Origin: Sarcocystis neurona
Taxonomy: Eukaryota; Apicomplexa; Conoidasida; Eucoccidiorida; Sarcocystidae
DNA: 64,000 nucleotides
Direction: 5' to 3'
Assembly (NCBI GenBank): GCA_000727475.1
Contig: KL647302.1
Coordinates: 2,462,345-2,526,344, forward strand
The notes under the pieces are model-generated. The model was not told where the DNA came from. It was given only the letters and a program-made list of their open reading frames with translations, and did not search any database. A program made the position numbers and the translations under genes. Positions 1 to 12,900 of the stretch are shown here, piece after piece. Position 1 is the first letter of the stretch, and every line of letters starts with the position of its first letter.

Positions 1-246
1 TGCCGAGTCCCCTCTGCCTTGCAACTAAATAAACCACCACGTCTCCACGCGTGGGGGATAGCTGTTCCATTGGGCTGCACGTCAAAGGCGCAGAAACGAT
101 TGATGCTGTCTCCGTCTCGTCCCTCCTTGTCAACAGAAATGCATGCGCGAGGCTGCATTGGGCCCTTCTCCTCGCCCCTCCTCGAAACAGGAATACCCGC
201 GTCTATCTGCGGTGGTCCCTTCTTCGCTGCCTTCCTTGGTAGAAGA

Positions 247-437
247 CTACACGGGTCTCTCTGCGTCGCTGTCTTCGCTTTGTATCTCCTCGTACACAGA
301 TATAGGCTCCTTTTTCGCTGTAGGAAAGTGCTGCGCGCGTGCGTATAAACGGTGAGGCAGACAAGAGCTGCATGCGTCAGAAAGAGACTGCAACTTACGC
401 AGAGAGGACGGTGACCAGCTGCTGGGTGGTGCAGTCT
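247..437 (-). CDS. Last two exons of the helical-repeat gene
   Basis: Exon 9 (437-399) lies between TGCGTTTGTCTGCAG| and the near-consensus donor CTGC|GTAAGT. It reads [13 protein letters not shown], the start of another helical unit. Exon 10 (367-247) follows after ATGCAG| and ends with an acidic tail, [16 protein letters not shown], then TAG. A second acceptor (GCGCGCAG|CACTTT) would give a different frame that stays open to the left edge of the window, so the gene could extend beyond it. Confidence 0.45.
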
Positions 438-1873
438 CTGCAGACAAACGCAGGATAGAGAACGCGCGCAGCAGCAGCAGCAGTAGCACAAAGAGCCTCT
501 CCACCGAAGTGTTCCTCTCCATTCCTATATTATATGTATATGTATATGTATGTATATATATGTATGTATGCATATGTATAAATGTACACATATGTATGTA
601 TATATATGTATGTGTAGGTACCTACGTGTATGTATGTATATGTATATATGCATATGTGCATGTATACATGTATGCATATGTATACATATGTATATGCATA
701 TGTATATATATGTATATATATATATGTATATGTATATGTATTTGAATATGTATGTATATGCACATGTACGTAGATGTTTGTATATATGTGTGTATACGTG
801 TGTGTGCATACGCGTGTATGTATGCATATCTATATATGTATGTGTGGGTGTATACGTATGTATGTATATGTAGGTACTTATGTATATGTACGTATCTATA
901 CGCATGCATGTATATGTATGCATGTATATGTATGCACGTATATGTATGTACGCATATGTATGCATGTATGTATATGTATGTATGTAGGTACGTATGTATG
1001 TATATGTGTAGGTATGTACGTACTGCGCAGCAGCAGCAAGATTAACGATAACAGGAACAGCAGCCGCACTCACAGCAGCAGCGTATTACAGCCTCAGCGG
1101 CCGCATAACCCATGGACGTACACACATCTATAAATGTGGGGACATATGTATGTATATAATGTATATATGTACATGTGTGTATATGTATGTATATGTATGC
1201 ATATATATAGACGTGAGTATGTATGTGTGTACGTACGCATTAAATGTATAAACGTACATGTGTGTATGATGTGTACATATGTATATGTATATGCGTGTTT
1301 GTACGTATGTGTATATGTACGCGTGTACGTGTATGGATATGTACATATATATATGTACATGTATAGGTGTGTATGTATGTATATATGTATATATACCCAT
1401 ACACATATATATACACACATATATCTACATGTATGTGTGTGTATGTACCTACGTATATGTCTACGTGAGACAGAGGTGTGTACGCACGCGTATGTATATA
1501 TGTATGCTCGTGGAGGGGTGTGTGTGTGTGTGTGTAGGCCTGCGTGTGGATTTCTGCTGCTTCGAGTCTTCACAAATATATTCATCAGAAAAGCTGCTCC
1601 CCTCTTCTTCGGCTCTGCATTCCCATACATACAGCGTTTCCTACTCGACAGCATCCTCAACACTACCTCAAGGTTTGTTACCATACGCATATATTTACGT
1701 ATTTATGTATACTTGTATTTATATGTATATATATAGGTGTATATATATATATACGCTTGTATGTGCATACACGTGGAAAACTAGACGGTTACGTAGACAC
1801 GTAGACATACACACAAACATGCGTACACACATACACACACAGATATTACACATATACACATCCCGGCTTACAT

Positions 1874-1909
<36 letters not shown>

Positions 1910-3912
1910 CCACGTGTATATATGTGCATATACATATATATCTGTACATATATGTCTGTACATATACAAATGCGTAGACATGTATAGACATGTATATAAA
2001 TATATATGTGCATACCTGATACGTACGGAGTTATACACATGTGAACATATATATATATATACGTACGTAGGTACACACGGTGCATACATACACACGTGTG
2101 TCCATACAGACGTGCATCTATGTAGGTTGGTTCCGACGTTCACGTATACAGACGTACATATATATAAACGTATGTACGAAAGTACAAACATACGCATGTA
2201 CACGTTGGTATGCATACAAATATATATATGCATGCGCGCATACCTCGTACGTACGGCTTTAGATGTATATATATATATATGTTGATGAATGGGACATATA
2301 GAGAGGAGGTACAGGCAAGTCCACGGCCCGTTCTCTACGTGGACCCGGCGAGAGAGAGACGTGTCTGTCGTGATACACGCGCGAAATAAAATTAGAGGAG
2401 AGGGCGGAGAACACAGAAACTTGAATTTAGACACACAAAACAGAGAAATCCACAGAAAAGAGGAGAGGGAAGACGTGGCGAGGCGCTTGAGCAGCTCGAG
2501 CAGCTCGCGTCCGTCGCTCGTCGCGCTGAACGGGGAAAGACAGGAGAGAAATATCGAAGAAGTAGACACGACGACGAAAAGGACCCTCTTTCACGCAGGA
2601 CAGCAATAGACACGACGCCAAGGAAGGGGCCTTTCACACACACACACACATACATACAGAGAGAAAGTAGACACACGCGACGCCACGGAAGAAGTGTGCC
2701 ACACACTCGCGCACAGAAAAAGGAAGTAGACACGAGGCCAAGGTGTGTGTCATAGATACACACAGACGGAGAAAGTAGACACACGATGACGAGCGAAAAA
2801 TCTGTTCCACAGAGAAGTAGACACGCTCTGCAGCCTGTCGCAAGCAGCTAGCTGGGCTAAGACAGAAACCAGTGCGTCCAGGTAATTGTGGCTGCTGCAG
2901 CAGCAGCGTCTGATGTTGCATACGGGAGCAGACGGCCCGTCGCTTGAAAAAGAGACGAGAAGACAGCAGCAGTCGACGGAGTGTAGCGCAGCGCTCGGTA
3001 GGCAAAAAGGACGCCAACTAAATCCTCCGCAGTCATCGAAGAAGCCGCAGCCGTCCCGTCTCTTCTTCCGCCGCAGCCGCCGCCTTCGGCCAAAAGCCAC
3101 GCGTCGACCGCCTTCAGGAGCCCCTGGTCCACGTGTCGCAGTCTGCAGGCAGCAGCACCCCACAAAACGCTCAAAGGCACCGCTGCATGCAACCCTCTTC
3201 CCGCCGTGGAAAATGTCTCTGCATGCGTCCCGGCTTCCACACAAATACAAACGCCTTTGCCTTCACACCGGTGCAGCACCACGGCCTGACGTGCATCACC
3301 CCTCCTTCAATCACCACCCTCCCTTCAATCACCACCCCGCTGCAATCACCACCACACTGCAACCATCACCCCCCGTTCAATCACCACCCCAATGCAATTA
3401 TACCCGGCTGCATGGTGCGCCATCCCACTGCAACTACTACCCCCCTTCGATCACCACCCCAACGCAACCAGAACCCCCCTGCAACCACCACCCCCTGCAA
3501 TCACCGCTCGACTGCAACCAACACCCGATTGCTTGGTGCACCACCCCTACTGCCTGTCGTCCCGCTCGACCGCATGCGCGCCATCTGTTCCACGAGCACA
3601 GCAGAAAGCAGGTTCTACCAGACACCGCGGGCCTGAACAGCACCAGCTGTTCGGGCGCCGTCAATCTCCATAAATTTTCAACATTCGATCCCGCGGCTGC
3701 TCAGAGTCTACCAGGCGCATGTAGGTGTGACTGCCTGCCGCCGACCACCTTCTCTGGGTGCGCTGGCGCTGCTGCTGTAGCGGCGCAGGGGTCTCGTGTA
3801 TATATATATATTATGTAGACTTACACGTGTATGTGTACATATATGTGGACAGATATACACACACACATGCACTTATATACATATATATATATACACATAC
3901 ATATATATATAC

Positions 3913-3943
<31 letters not shown>

Positions 3944-6900
3944 CATATATATGTGTGCTGCTGCTGCCGCAGCGTCTCCGTTGGCGTCCAGTGAGCTGCT
4001 TCCTGCGAACGCCCGAGGCGCACGCAACGTGCTCGCTCGTCTTTTTCTCGTCCTCTTCCTCCTCCTTGTAATGGGTCTTTCTCTATCGAGCACGCAGCAG
4101 CGTGTGGCTGTTGCAGCTCCTTCCCGCAGCAGCAGCGAAGAAGAAGACGAAAAGAGAGAGAGACACGTGCATGTGCGCCAGTTACGTCTGCGTCCCTGAA
4201 CGCCGCCACGTGCCCGCGGCAGCTCCTCGGAAACGCAGCGAAGAGACGAGACCACGGAGGACAGCCGCGAGACGGCAGCGGAGAAAGACGCACCTGCCGA
4301 AACACTGCGCGAAGTTGCTGACGTCTCGGAAGGTAACTCCGCGCCCAAGACGCCGCGCTTGCTGCTGCGTCTCTGCCTGCACCTGCTCCTCCACCTCTTC
4401 TGCTGCTGTTGCTGCAAGCTGGTGCTGCTGCGGCCATCGCCACCCCACGCCCTGCGTGCGTGGCGTCACTGCGGAGGAACCAGCACCACAGCCAAGAGCG
4501 AAGATACCATGTGACGCCCGCGGCTGTTGCTCTTCTGCCTCCCTGCAATGCTGCCGCTGCTTCTGTTTGACGGCGTCTCGATCCTGCTGCGCTTGCCAGT
4601 GCTGCTGCTGTTGGGGCTCGTTGAGGCATTGCTGCTGCTGTTGCTCTGTCAGACGCAGCGCGTGCTGCTGCTGCTGCTCCCGTGTGTTTCGGAACCTCCC
4701 CTGCAGAGTCTGTTGAGGGCCTCGCGCTCGCTGCTGCGGTTCCTGCTGCTGCTGCTGTTGCTGCTGTTGCTGCGACGGGTGATGGAAGACACTTGAACCA
4801 GAAGCAGCAGCAGCAAGAAATCTGCTTTGCTGCTGGCGCTGCTGCAGTGCCGCCTCCACTTCCTGTCGCGCTCTCTCCGCGAGCCGGCGTATGAGGCCCT
4901 CTGATGGCGCACGCACGCGTGACGCAGCAGCAGCATCAACACAGAAGACGGTCGGCCGTAGCAGCGGTGCAGGAGAGGAAGTGCAGCCGCTGAAAAAGCA
5001 GCAGCAGTAGCAGCAAGGAAGCTACGAGGCGCTGCGGTTGCAGCAGCACCAACAGCAGCGAGCACAGAAGCGCCAGCAACAGCAGGAAGAGAGATCGTAG
5101 ACGGACCAGGAGTCGCAGCAGCAGCAGCGGTAACTATCATGCCAGCAGCTTTCCTGTGTTGGACCAGGGACACACCGGCGAGACAGAGAGACGCAGCAGC
5201 AGCCAAACTGGCGATGGGCCGAGAAAACCAGCAGCACGACTATGCGAAGGCAAAGCAGCAGTGCAAGGGAGACGAAACATCACAGCAGCACCGGTGGCGC
5301 TACACGGGACAACTTTGCTTGTAGCAGCAGCAGCAGCAAACGTGAGGCAGCTGCAGGGCAGGTGCGGAGCATCTCCCGCATAACGCCCTCTACGCGCATG
5401 CGTCGCTAGCAAAAAAAAATCTTTGCATGCGTGTAGAAGAAGAGAGGTACGACGCGGTAACGCTCAGAAGTGTAGCAGCAGCTGGGATGCAGAAGTGGCG
5501 TGCGCGCGCCTCGCAGCAGTAGAGATAAAAGTCCCCGAAGAACAGCCGCACCTGCCTGCCGAAATACTTCAGTCGACGCAGTTCCTTAAAAAGAGCAGCA
5601 GCACAACAGCAGCAGCACGACACAGGCAGCAGCAGGAGAGAAGCAACAACAGCAGACAAGCAGCAGAAGAGAAGCAGCAGCAGGAGAGAAGCAGCAGCAA
5701 AAGAGTAGCGGCGACAGGAGAGAGGCAGCAGCAGGAGAGAAGCAGCAGCAAGAGAGCAGCGGCAGCAGCAGCACAAAGACGTTTCGAAGACGAACCCGAC
5801 AGACAAATACGAGAAGCACGAAGCAGCACCGCAGACACCTGCGTCGCAGCGTCTCCGTCTCACGTGTTGGTGTGGAACCGTACGCACCTTTAACATATAC
5901 AGTCACAGTGCTCTATGCATATATATATATATATAAATGTGTACGTATGTGTATATATACGTATGTATATCAATATACTTACCCATTTGTTTACATATAT
6001 ATATATATATACATAGATGTGCATGTGTATATCTCCGCGTATGTACTTGCCCTTGTGCCTACATATATATACGTGTATGTGTATACCTGTGTCCACCCTC
6101 TTAATTGGCTCTCGTGCATATACATATGTGTATATATATATATATGTATGTATGCGTAGAATTTGCCTTTCTATATGTGTGCGTCTGTATGGAAGAGAGA
6201 TGGTGGGAGGACTGCAGAAGCAGCTGGGCGTTGCTCGTACGGAAGAAGAACTTTTGAGGCGCAAGTCTGCACAGAGCAAAACAGAGCGCTGCGATGCCCG
6301 GCAGCGCCAGGGCATGCACGCCTTTCTCCAGCTCCGCCGCGAGCTGCTGCAGCACCAGCATCACATTCCCCTCTTCTTCTCGGTTTCTTCTTCCTCTTCC
6401 TTCTTCGTTTTGAATTCTTCTCCCTCTTCCTCTTTCTTCCGCTTGTCTGCTGCTGCTGCTGCTTTCATCCAAGCACACACGTGTGCAGCCACTGCTGGGC
6501 CCCGGGAAGACGCTGCTGCTCGTTTTACACGGCCTGTTGCTGCTGCTGCTCGTAGACGTGGCGCTGCTGGCGCTGCTGCCGCCCGCGTGGTTGACGTCAC
6601 AGCCACACGGTCCGTTACGTTTAGGAGAGTCGCTGCAGCCACTTTGGCTGCTGCTGCTAGTGATGGACGTGCCACTGCTGGTGTGGCTGCTGCCGCTGAT
6701 GAACGAGCTGCTGCTGCTACTGTAGATGCCTCTGCCGCTGCTGCTCCTGCTGCTGGTCCCATTGTCGCCGTCGCCTGCGGAGACAAAGCCGTCACTGCTG
6801 TTGCCGCGGAGCATCCTGCCGCAGCTGCTCCTGACAGCGACCCCCTTGCTGTCTAGACTCCCGCTCGCGCCGTCCGTACTCCTGCCTTTGCTGCTGCTGC

Positions 6901-9900
6901 TCAGGTCGCTGCTGCTGCAGGTGCTGCTGCTGCTGCCAGACCTGTCGGCGTCCAGTCCACGTGACTGCTGCTGCTGCTGTTGCAATGGCTCTCGGAGTCT
7001 CGCATCAGAGTCGCTGCCACAGACGACCTGCTTCCCCTTCCTTCTGCAAAAAGGCAAACAAAACGCAGCGACGAGGACTCGTACATACAAAACATATCTC
7101 TTCCTGCCATCAGTAGACTGCGGACGTATATAGTTGGGCTTCCACATGTATGTATACATATCTCTTACGTAGAGAGCCAGACAGAGAGACACACACACAT
7201 GTGTTCTAATATATATATATATATACATGTGGGTAGGTATGTGTTCGTAGAGTAGTTGATACACTAACGGGGAGGACAGGGAAGCACACTGAAACAAAAG
7301 CCCACACCCGTACATATGTAACTTCCCTAAACCCCCAAGTATCTACATGCGCGCATGCATGTGCATGTATACACATATATATATACATATGTGTATGTGT
7401 ATATACGCGTATGACGCATACATACAGGGTAGCTGCATGCATGAAATACGCATTTCTACATATGTGTACGTCCGAATCTGCAATCACGCCTACACACGTA
7501 TACATATGCATGTACCTTTGCGACTTATGCATGCGTGCTTCTACGTAATACGTATACGTTTGTATATCTGGCGGTGGTGGGGCAGCTCGAGCCGGGCTCT
7601 GTCTTCGCGGAACTGACGCACGGAAGTTGCGCGTGGGACAGCAGCACCACACACGCAGGCGGGCGGGATGCGACTCCCTCTCTTTCTGTCGTCCTTTCTG
7701 TCTTTTCTGCTCGATTTTCCTCCTCTCTTTTTTTCCCCTCCTTTCTCTCTTATCCTCTCTGTCGCTTTTTCTCTCGGGTTCCCTCTTTGCTGCTCTCTTT
7801 CTCTCTTTTCCGGCTTTCTCTGGATCGCTGAATCTCTCCCGAACTCCTCGTTTCCGCAGAGATACACACGCATATATACAGGCACAGACGCAGGGTCTAC
7901 GCAGGTCTCCTTGCACTCATCTGTATGCGTCTATGTATATATGCAGCTGCATCGGTATATATATATGTATATATGTGTATCTATCCTATCTGTTCATCTG
8001 TCTATCTATTTATATCTCTGTCTAGATATGTGGATCCGCGTGGTAGCTGACACGATGGGGCTGTCGCAGGAGCTGCTTCGAAGAAGAGAAGATTGGCGAC
8101 GAAGCGGCGTTCCAGGCCAGTTGCTCCATGTGGGGTGCTGCCACTGCTGCCTCTCCTCCTCCTGCTGCAGGGGAAGTGGCTGTTGCTGTTGGATTTTCCG
8201 CTGCTGCTGCAGCTCCTGTTGGCCGACGTCTTCGTCCGGCTCGTGTGGGGTCAATGCCTTCCGGCTCTGCGTGGGTTCCTGCTGTTGCCTGCTGTTTTGT
8301 TTGTGCAGCAGCTGCTGCGATTTGTGTTGCAGCCGACGCAGCGTCACCGGGTGGGGGGGGCAACTTCCGAGGTGAGACTGCCTGGGGTGTACGTACACCG
8401 CGGAACGCGTCTCTGACGCCCTCTCGTGCATCCTCCCCAAGCCGCCTGTGTCCTCTTGGGCCGCCTCTTCGTGACACTGCCTGGGGTGTACGTACACCGC
8501 AGAACGCGTCTCTGACGCCGTCTGGTGTGTCCCCCCCAAGCCGCCTGCGTCCTCTTGGGCCGCCTCTTCGTGACACTGCCTGGGGTGTACGTACACCGCA
8601 GAACGCGTCTCTGACGCCGTCTGGTGTGTCCCCCCCCAAGCCGCCTGCGTCCTCTTGGGCCGCCTCTTCGTCTCGTTTTTCTGCGTCGGCTCTTTCCGCT
8701 GCTGCACCGCGCAGCTCCATTCGGGGGGGGCCGCGGCTGCTTGCTGTTGCTGCACTGCATGCGTAGGAGGCAAGTGCGTCGAAGAGCAGCACCAGCGCCT
8801 GCGACAGCGGCATCTCGCGGGGTCTCGGAGCGAGGGCGTGGAAACAAAATTTCTGCTGCTCTTCTCGCCCCTTCCAGACAGACTGCTGCTGCTGCCGCCT
8901 CTGCTGCACCGGCCGAAGCCGGTGCTCCCAGTCAGCCACTTCCCCACGCCGCTGCTCCCAGGCAGCCACTTCCCCATCCACTTGCAGCAGGTGATGCTCC
9001 TGCGCCTCGACCTTCAGCAGCTGCTTCGTCACGCTCAGAGGGGAAGAAGAAATAGCAGCAGCTACTGCAGCACGAGCCGCAGGTGAAGCAGCAGCTGAAG
9101 AGGCGGCTCCACGTGCAGCAGCAGTCGCAGGAGCAGAAGCAGCACCAGCAGGAGCAGCAGCAGCACTCTCTGCAACATTCACCACCCCACAGCGGACAAC
9201 AGCAGTAGATGCTGTCGTACTGTCAGAAACTGCAGCAGCAGGACTGCCACTTCTAGCAGCCACGGCAGAGCCCACGTCAGCACCTGCTGCAGCAGCAGCA
9301 CAGACCCCACAAGCAGCAGCGCAGTACACGGAGGCAAGACGTGAAAAGGGGTGGAGGGTGACACGCAGCAGCCCAACGAGCAGCAGCAGAAGCAATAGCA
9401 GCAGGGGGAGCAACAGCAACAGCAGGAACAACAGCCGCAGGAGCAATAGAAGCAGCAGGAGCAACAGCAGCAGCAGGTGCAACAGCAGCAGCAGGTGCAA
9501 CAGCAGCCGAAGGGGCAACAACAGCAGCAGAGGCAACAACGGCAGCAGGGGCAACAACAGCAGGGGCAACAACAGCAGGAGGATGGCTCTCAGGAGCACC
9601 ACCAGAAAAAAAAGCGGCAGCGGCGTCAGCAGCAGTGCCACAGGAGCAACAGCGTCCGTACGAGCGGCGGCGACAGTAGCAGCCCAGGCAGGCAACTAAC
9701 GGCAGCAACAGCGAGAGCAGCAGCCGCAGCAGCACCACTAGAGCAGCAGCACTGACGCTAGCACCCCCAGCAGTAGAAGAAGTAACAGCGGCAGCGAAAG
9801 CAGCAGTATCGACAGAAGGAGTAGCAGCGGCAGCGACAGCAGCAGCAGTGGCATAAGGAGTACCAGCGGCAGCGACAGCAGCAGCAGCTTCGGGAGTCGT

Positions 9901-12900
9901 CGCAGCAGCAGCGACCGTAGCAGCAGCGGCGGGCGTCGCTGCAGCAGCAGCGACTGCAGCAGCAGCTGCGGGAGTCGTTGCAGCAGCAGTCGCAGGTCCT
10001 TCAACCATTTGTCTCGAAGAAACGGCAACGGCCGAGTGTCATCTCCTGGCTGTCACCTGCTGCAGTCCAGAGCGCAGGCAAGAGAGTAGAAGATATACGC
10101 CGGAGAGCTGCGTCGAATAAACCTGGGGCGTGGCAACCAACTTGTACATATGCGCGCAGCAGGGTCGCTAGAGAACCTGCGCTCAACATATGTAAGGAGC
10201 AGTGTTTCCTAGGAAGAACCGCAGAGAGTTCTCTGACGCTGCTGCTGCTGCTTCCCATACTGCCGGTGCTCCATTGCATATCGCTGCTGCTGTTCCCCAC
10301 ACTGCTATTGCTTTGCAGATGGCTGCTGCTGGGTGGCACGCTGTTGATGCTCCTTTGTATATTGCTGCTGCTGCGAGTGCTGCGGCAGCTGTCTGTGCTG
10401 CTGGTGCTGCTGCTGCTGTGTAGGGTGTCGTTGCTGTAGTTGCTGGCCGTGGGACTGCTCGGGCGTGGGTTGTTGTTGCTGCTGTTGCGGCTCGTGCTGC
10501 TGTTGCCACTGCTCCTGCAGTTGCTGTTGCTCCTGCTCTGGCTGCTGCCGCCGCTCTTCTTTCTCCCGCCGCCGCCTGCAAGCGAAGGAGAAAGCAGCAT
10601 GTAGCGGGCGAAGCCGTCGAAGAGCAGTAGCTGCTGCTGTTTAGGCGGTAGGGTGTTGTGCGAAAAGCGGTTGTAGGCGTTAGCAAGAGCATGCAGCAAA
10701 GCAGCAACCGCCCAGGGGGAAAAGTCCAGGCGGCGAAGAACCGCAAGCATGCGCTCCTGCTGCTGCGCCACGCGCGAGCAGACGGCTGCAGCAGGTGAAG
10801 CAGCAGCAGGAGCGGCAGCAGCAGGGGCAGGAGCAGCAGCAGCGGGAGCAGCAGCAGCACAAGCAGCGGCAGGAGGAGCAGCAGCAGGAGGCGAAGTTCC
10901 TGCGAAGAAGAGGCACGCCTCAGACGGCTCAGAAAAAGAATAAGAAGCTGCAGCAATTAACGCAGCGGGGGGAGACGCAGCAGCTGAGGCGGCCACAGGA
11001 GCAGCAAGAGCAGCAGTAGACGCCCGCGGTCCAGAAGCGAAGGCAGCAGCTGGAGCAGGAGCAGCAGGCGCAGGAGTAGCAGGAGCAGCACTCCTGGCAG
11101 CCGACGTGTCAGCAAGAAGAGAGGAGGCAGCGGCAGGTGGTGGGAAGGAAGCGGCAGCCAGAGGAGAGTCAGCAGGAAGGGGAGATGTCACAGGAAGAAG
11201 AAAATTGAACAGGGCCGCATAGAAAGAGGGACGCTGGTAGTTGACACGGACGAAGGCACTTACGAGCAGCACCGTCTCGTCTCCTGCAAAATGCTGCGGG
11301 AATGCTTCAAATAAAGCGGCAATCACGTCGTACGCTTCGCCTGCAGGAGGCAGACAAGAAGAAGAAGCAACAGCAGCAGCAGCAGGAGACGAGCGCGGCG
11401 CAACAGCAGGAGGGAAGACCGGTGCGCCAACAGCAGCAGCCGCACGAGACAGGGGCGCAGCAGCCGCACCAGAAAGAACAGCAGCTGGAGAGGGGGGGGC
11501 AGCAGTACAACAAGAAACTGCAGACGGAGAAGGAGAGTAGGGAAGGGAAAAGCCAGAGACCGGGAGAAACGTGGAAGCAGCAGCAGCAGGACACACAGAA
11601 GCAGCAGGACGAAGAGAGGAAGAAGAAGAAGAAGGAGCAGCGCCTGCAGGAGAGGAAGAAGCAGCAGCGGCGGGAGTGCACCGATGCGCAGCAGCAGCAG
11701 CAGGAAGAGAGAAAGAAGGAGCAGTAGCAGAAAAAAGAGTGGCAGCAGCTTGCAAAGAGTCAGGGCGAGGCGCAGCAGTGTCGTCTGCAGCAAGAGCGGC
11801 AGCAGCTCCCACGGCCGCGTCCCTGTTCGAACCCCACACGCGAGATGTTGGCCTGCTGCTGCTGCCGATGCTGCAAGCTGCCGGGCTGCTGCTCTTGCAG
11901 GGGTCTCGAAGGGAAGTACTCATGCAGCCGTAGCCGCTGCTGCTGTACCCAGTAGTCATGCTGCTGCTGCTGCAGGTGTCGCCAGGGTAGGATTTGCTGC
12001 TGCTGCTGCTGCTGTATCTGAAGTCGCTGGACTGTTGTTCGTACGACGCGCTGGTGTCGACGCTGCTCTTGCGGTTTCTCCACAGGTTGCTGCTGCTGCC
12101 GCGGTGGTACTCGTACGGCTCGCTGCTGCTGGCTACGCTGTTATACGCGGGCGGCACTTGGGCGCGGGCAAACGCGTGGACGATGTAACACAGCTGCTGC
12201 AACGAGAGTAGCTGCTGGGTGACAGAACTGCCGCTTCTCCCTACGTGAGGCTGAGCAGCAGCAGCTGCAGCACCGGCCCCACCGACAAGAACACGGCCAC
12301 CAGCAGCAGTTGCAGGAGCCGCAGCCGCAGGAGCCGCAGCCGCAGGAGCCGCAGCCGCAGGAGCCGCAGCCGCAGGAGCCCTAGCAGCAGGAGCCGTAGC
12401 AGCAGAAGCCGTAGCAGCAGGAGCCGTAGCATCAGGAGCCGTAGCAGCAGGAGCAGACTGCTGACAGGAATTCTGTTGCAGGAGGCGCCGCAGCGCATAG
12501 GCGTGTTGCTTCGCAAGGAATGCCGCGTGCCGCCAGAAAGCAGCATCAGCAGGCAGCTGCAGACTTGCCATCTCGGCGCAGCAAAAAGGGAGGCTCTCGC
12601 AGGGCAAGGCCCTAGATGAAAGAGCTGCTGCAAGGAAATGACTCCGTCGCATGACGGCCTGCTTTGTTCTTGCATTTTGTTCTCCTCCTCCTGCTCCAGC
12701 AGCAGCAGCAGTAGCAGTACGTGTCGCAGCAGCAGCAGCAGACGCTGCAGGACCGACTTGAGCAGCACAGGAACCAGACGAATTCCCGACAAATGCTGCA
12801 GCTTCAGCAGCAGCAGGTGGTCGTGGTGGGACAGGAGCAGCGGCAGACTTGAAGAAGGCAGCAGCTGCAGCACGCGGAGCCTGCGCGGAGCGACAAGCAG

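Noticed and set aside
505..2285. Many long ORFs rich in Tyr, Ile, His, Cys and Val
   Set aside because: They are translations of TATG/TACA repeats, occur on both strands at once, and lie in an intron of the helical-repeat gene. The same applies to similar ORFs at 21-27, 29.5-32.8, 35-36.4, 41.5-45.8 and 49.9 kb.
7325..7345. CCCTAAACCCCC resembling a telomere repeat
   Set aside because: Only a single imperfect copy. No tandem CCCTAAA array was seen anywhere in the window.
8381..8677. CRISPR-like direct repeats
   Set aside because: A eukaryotic genome, and the 99-bp units are contiguous with no unique spacers.
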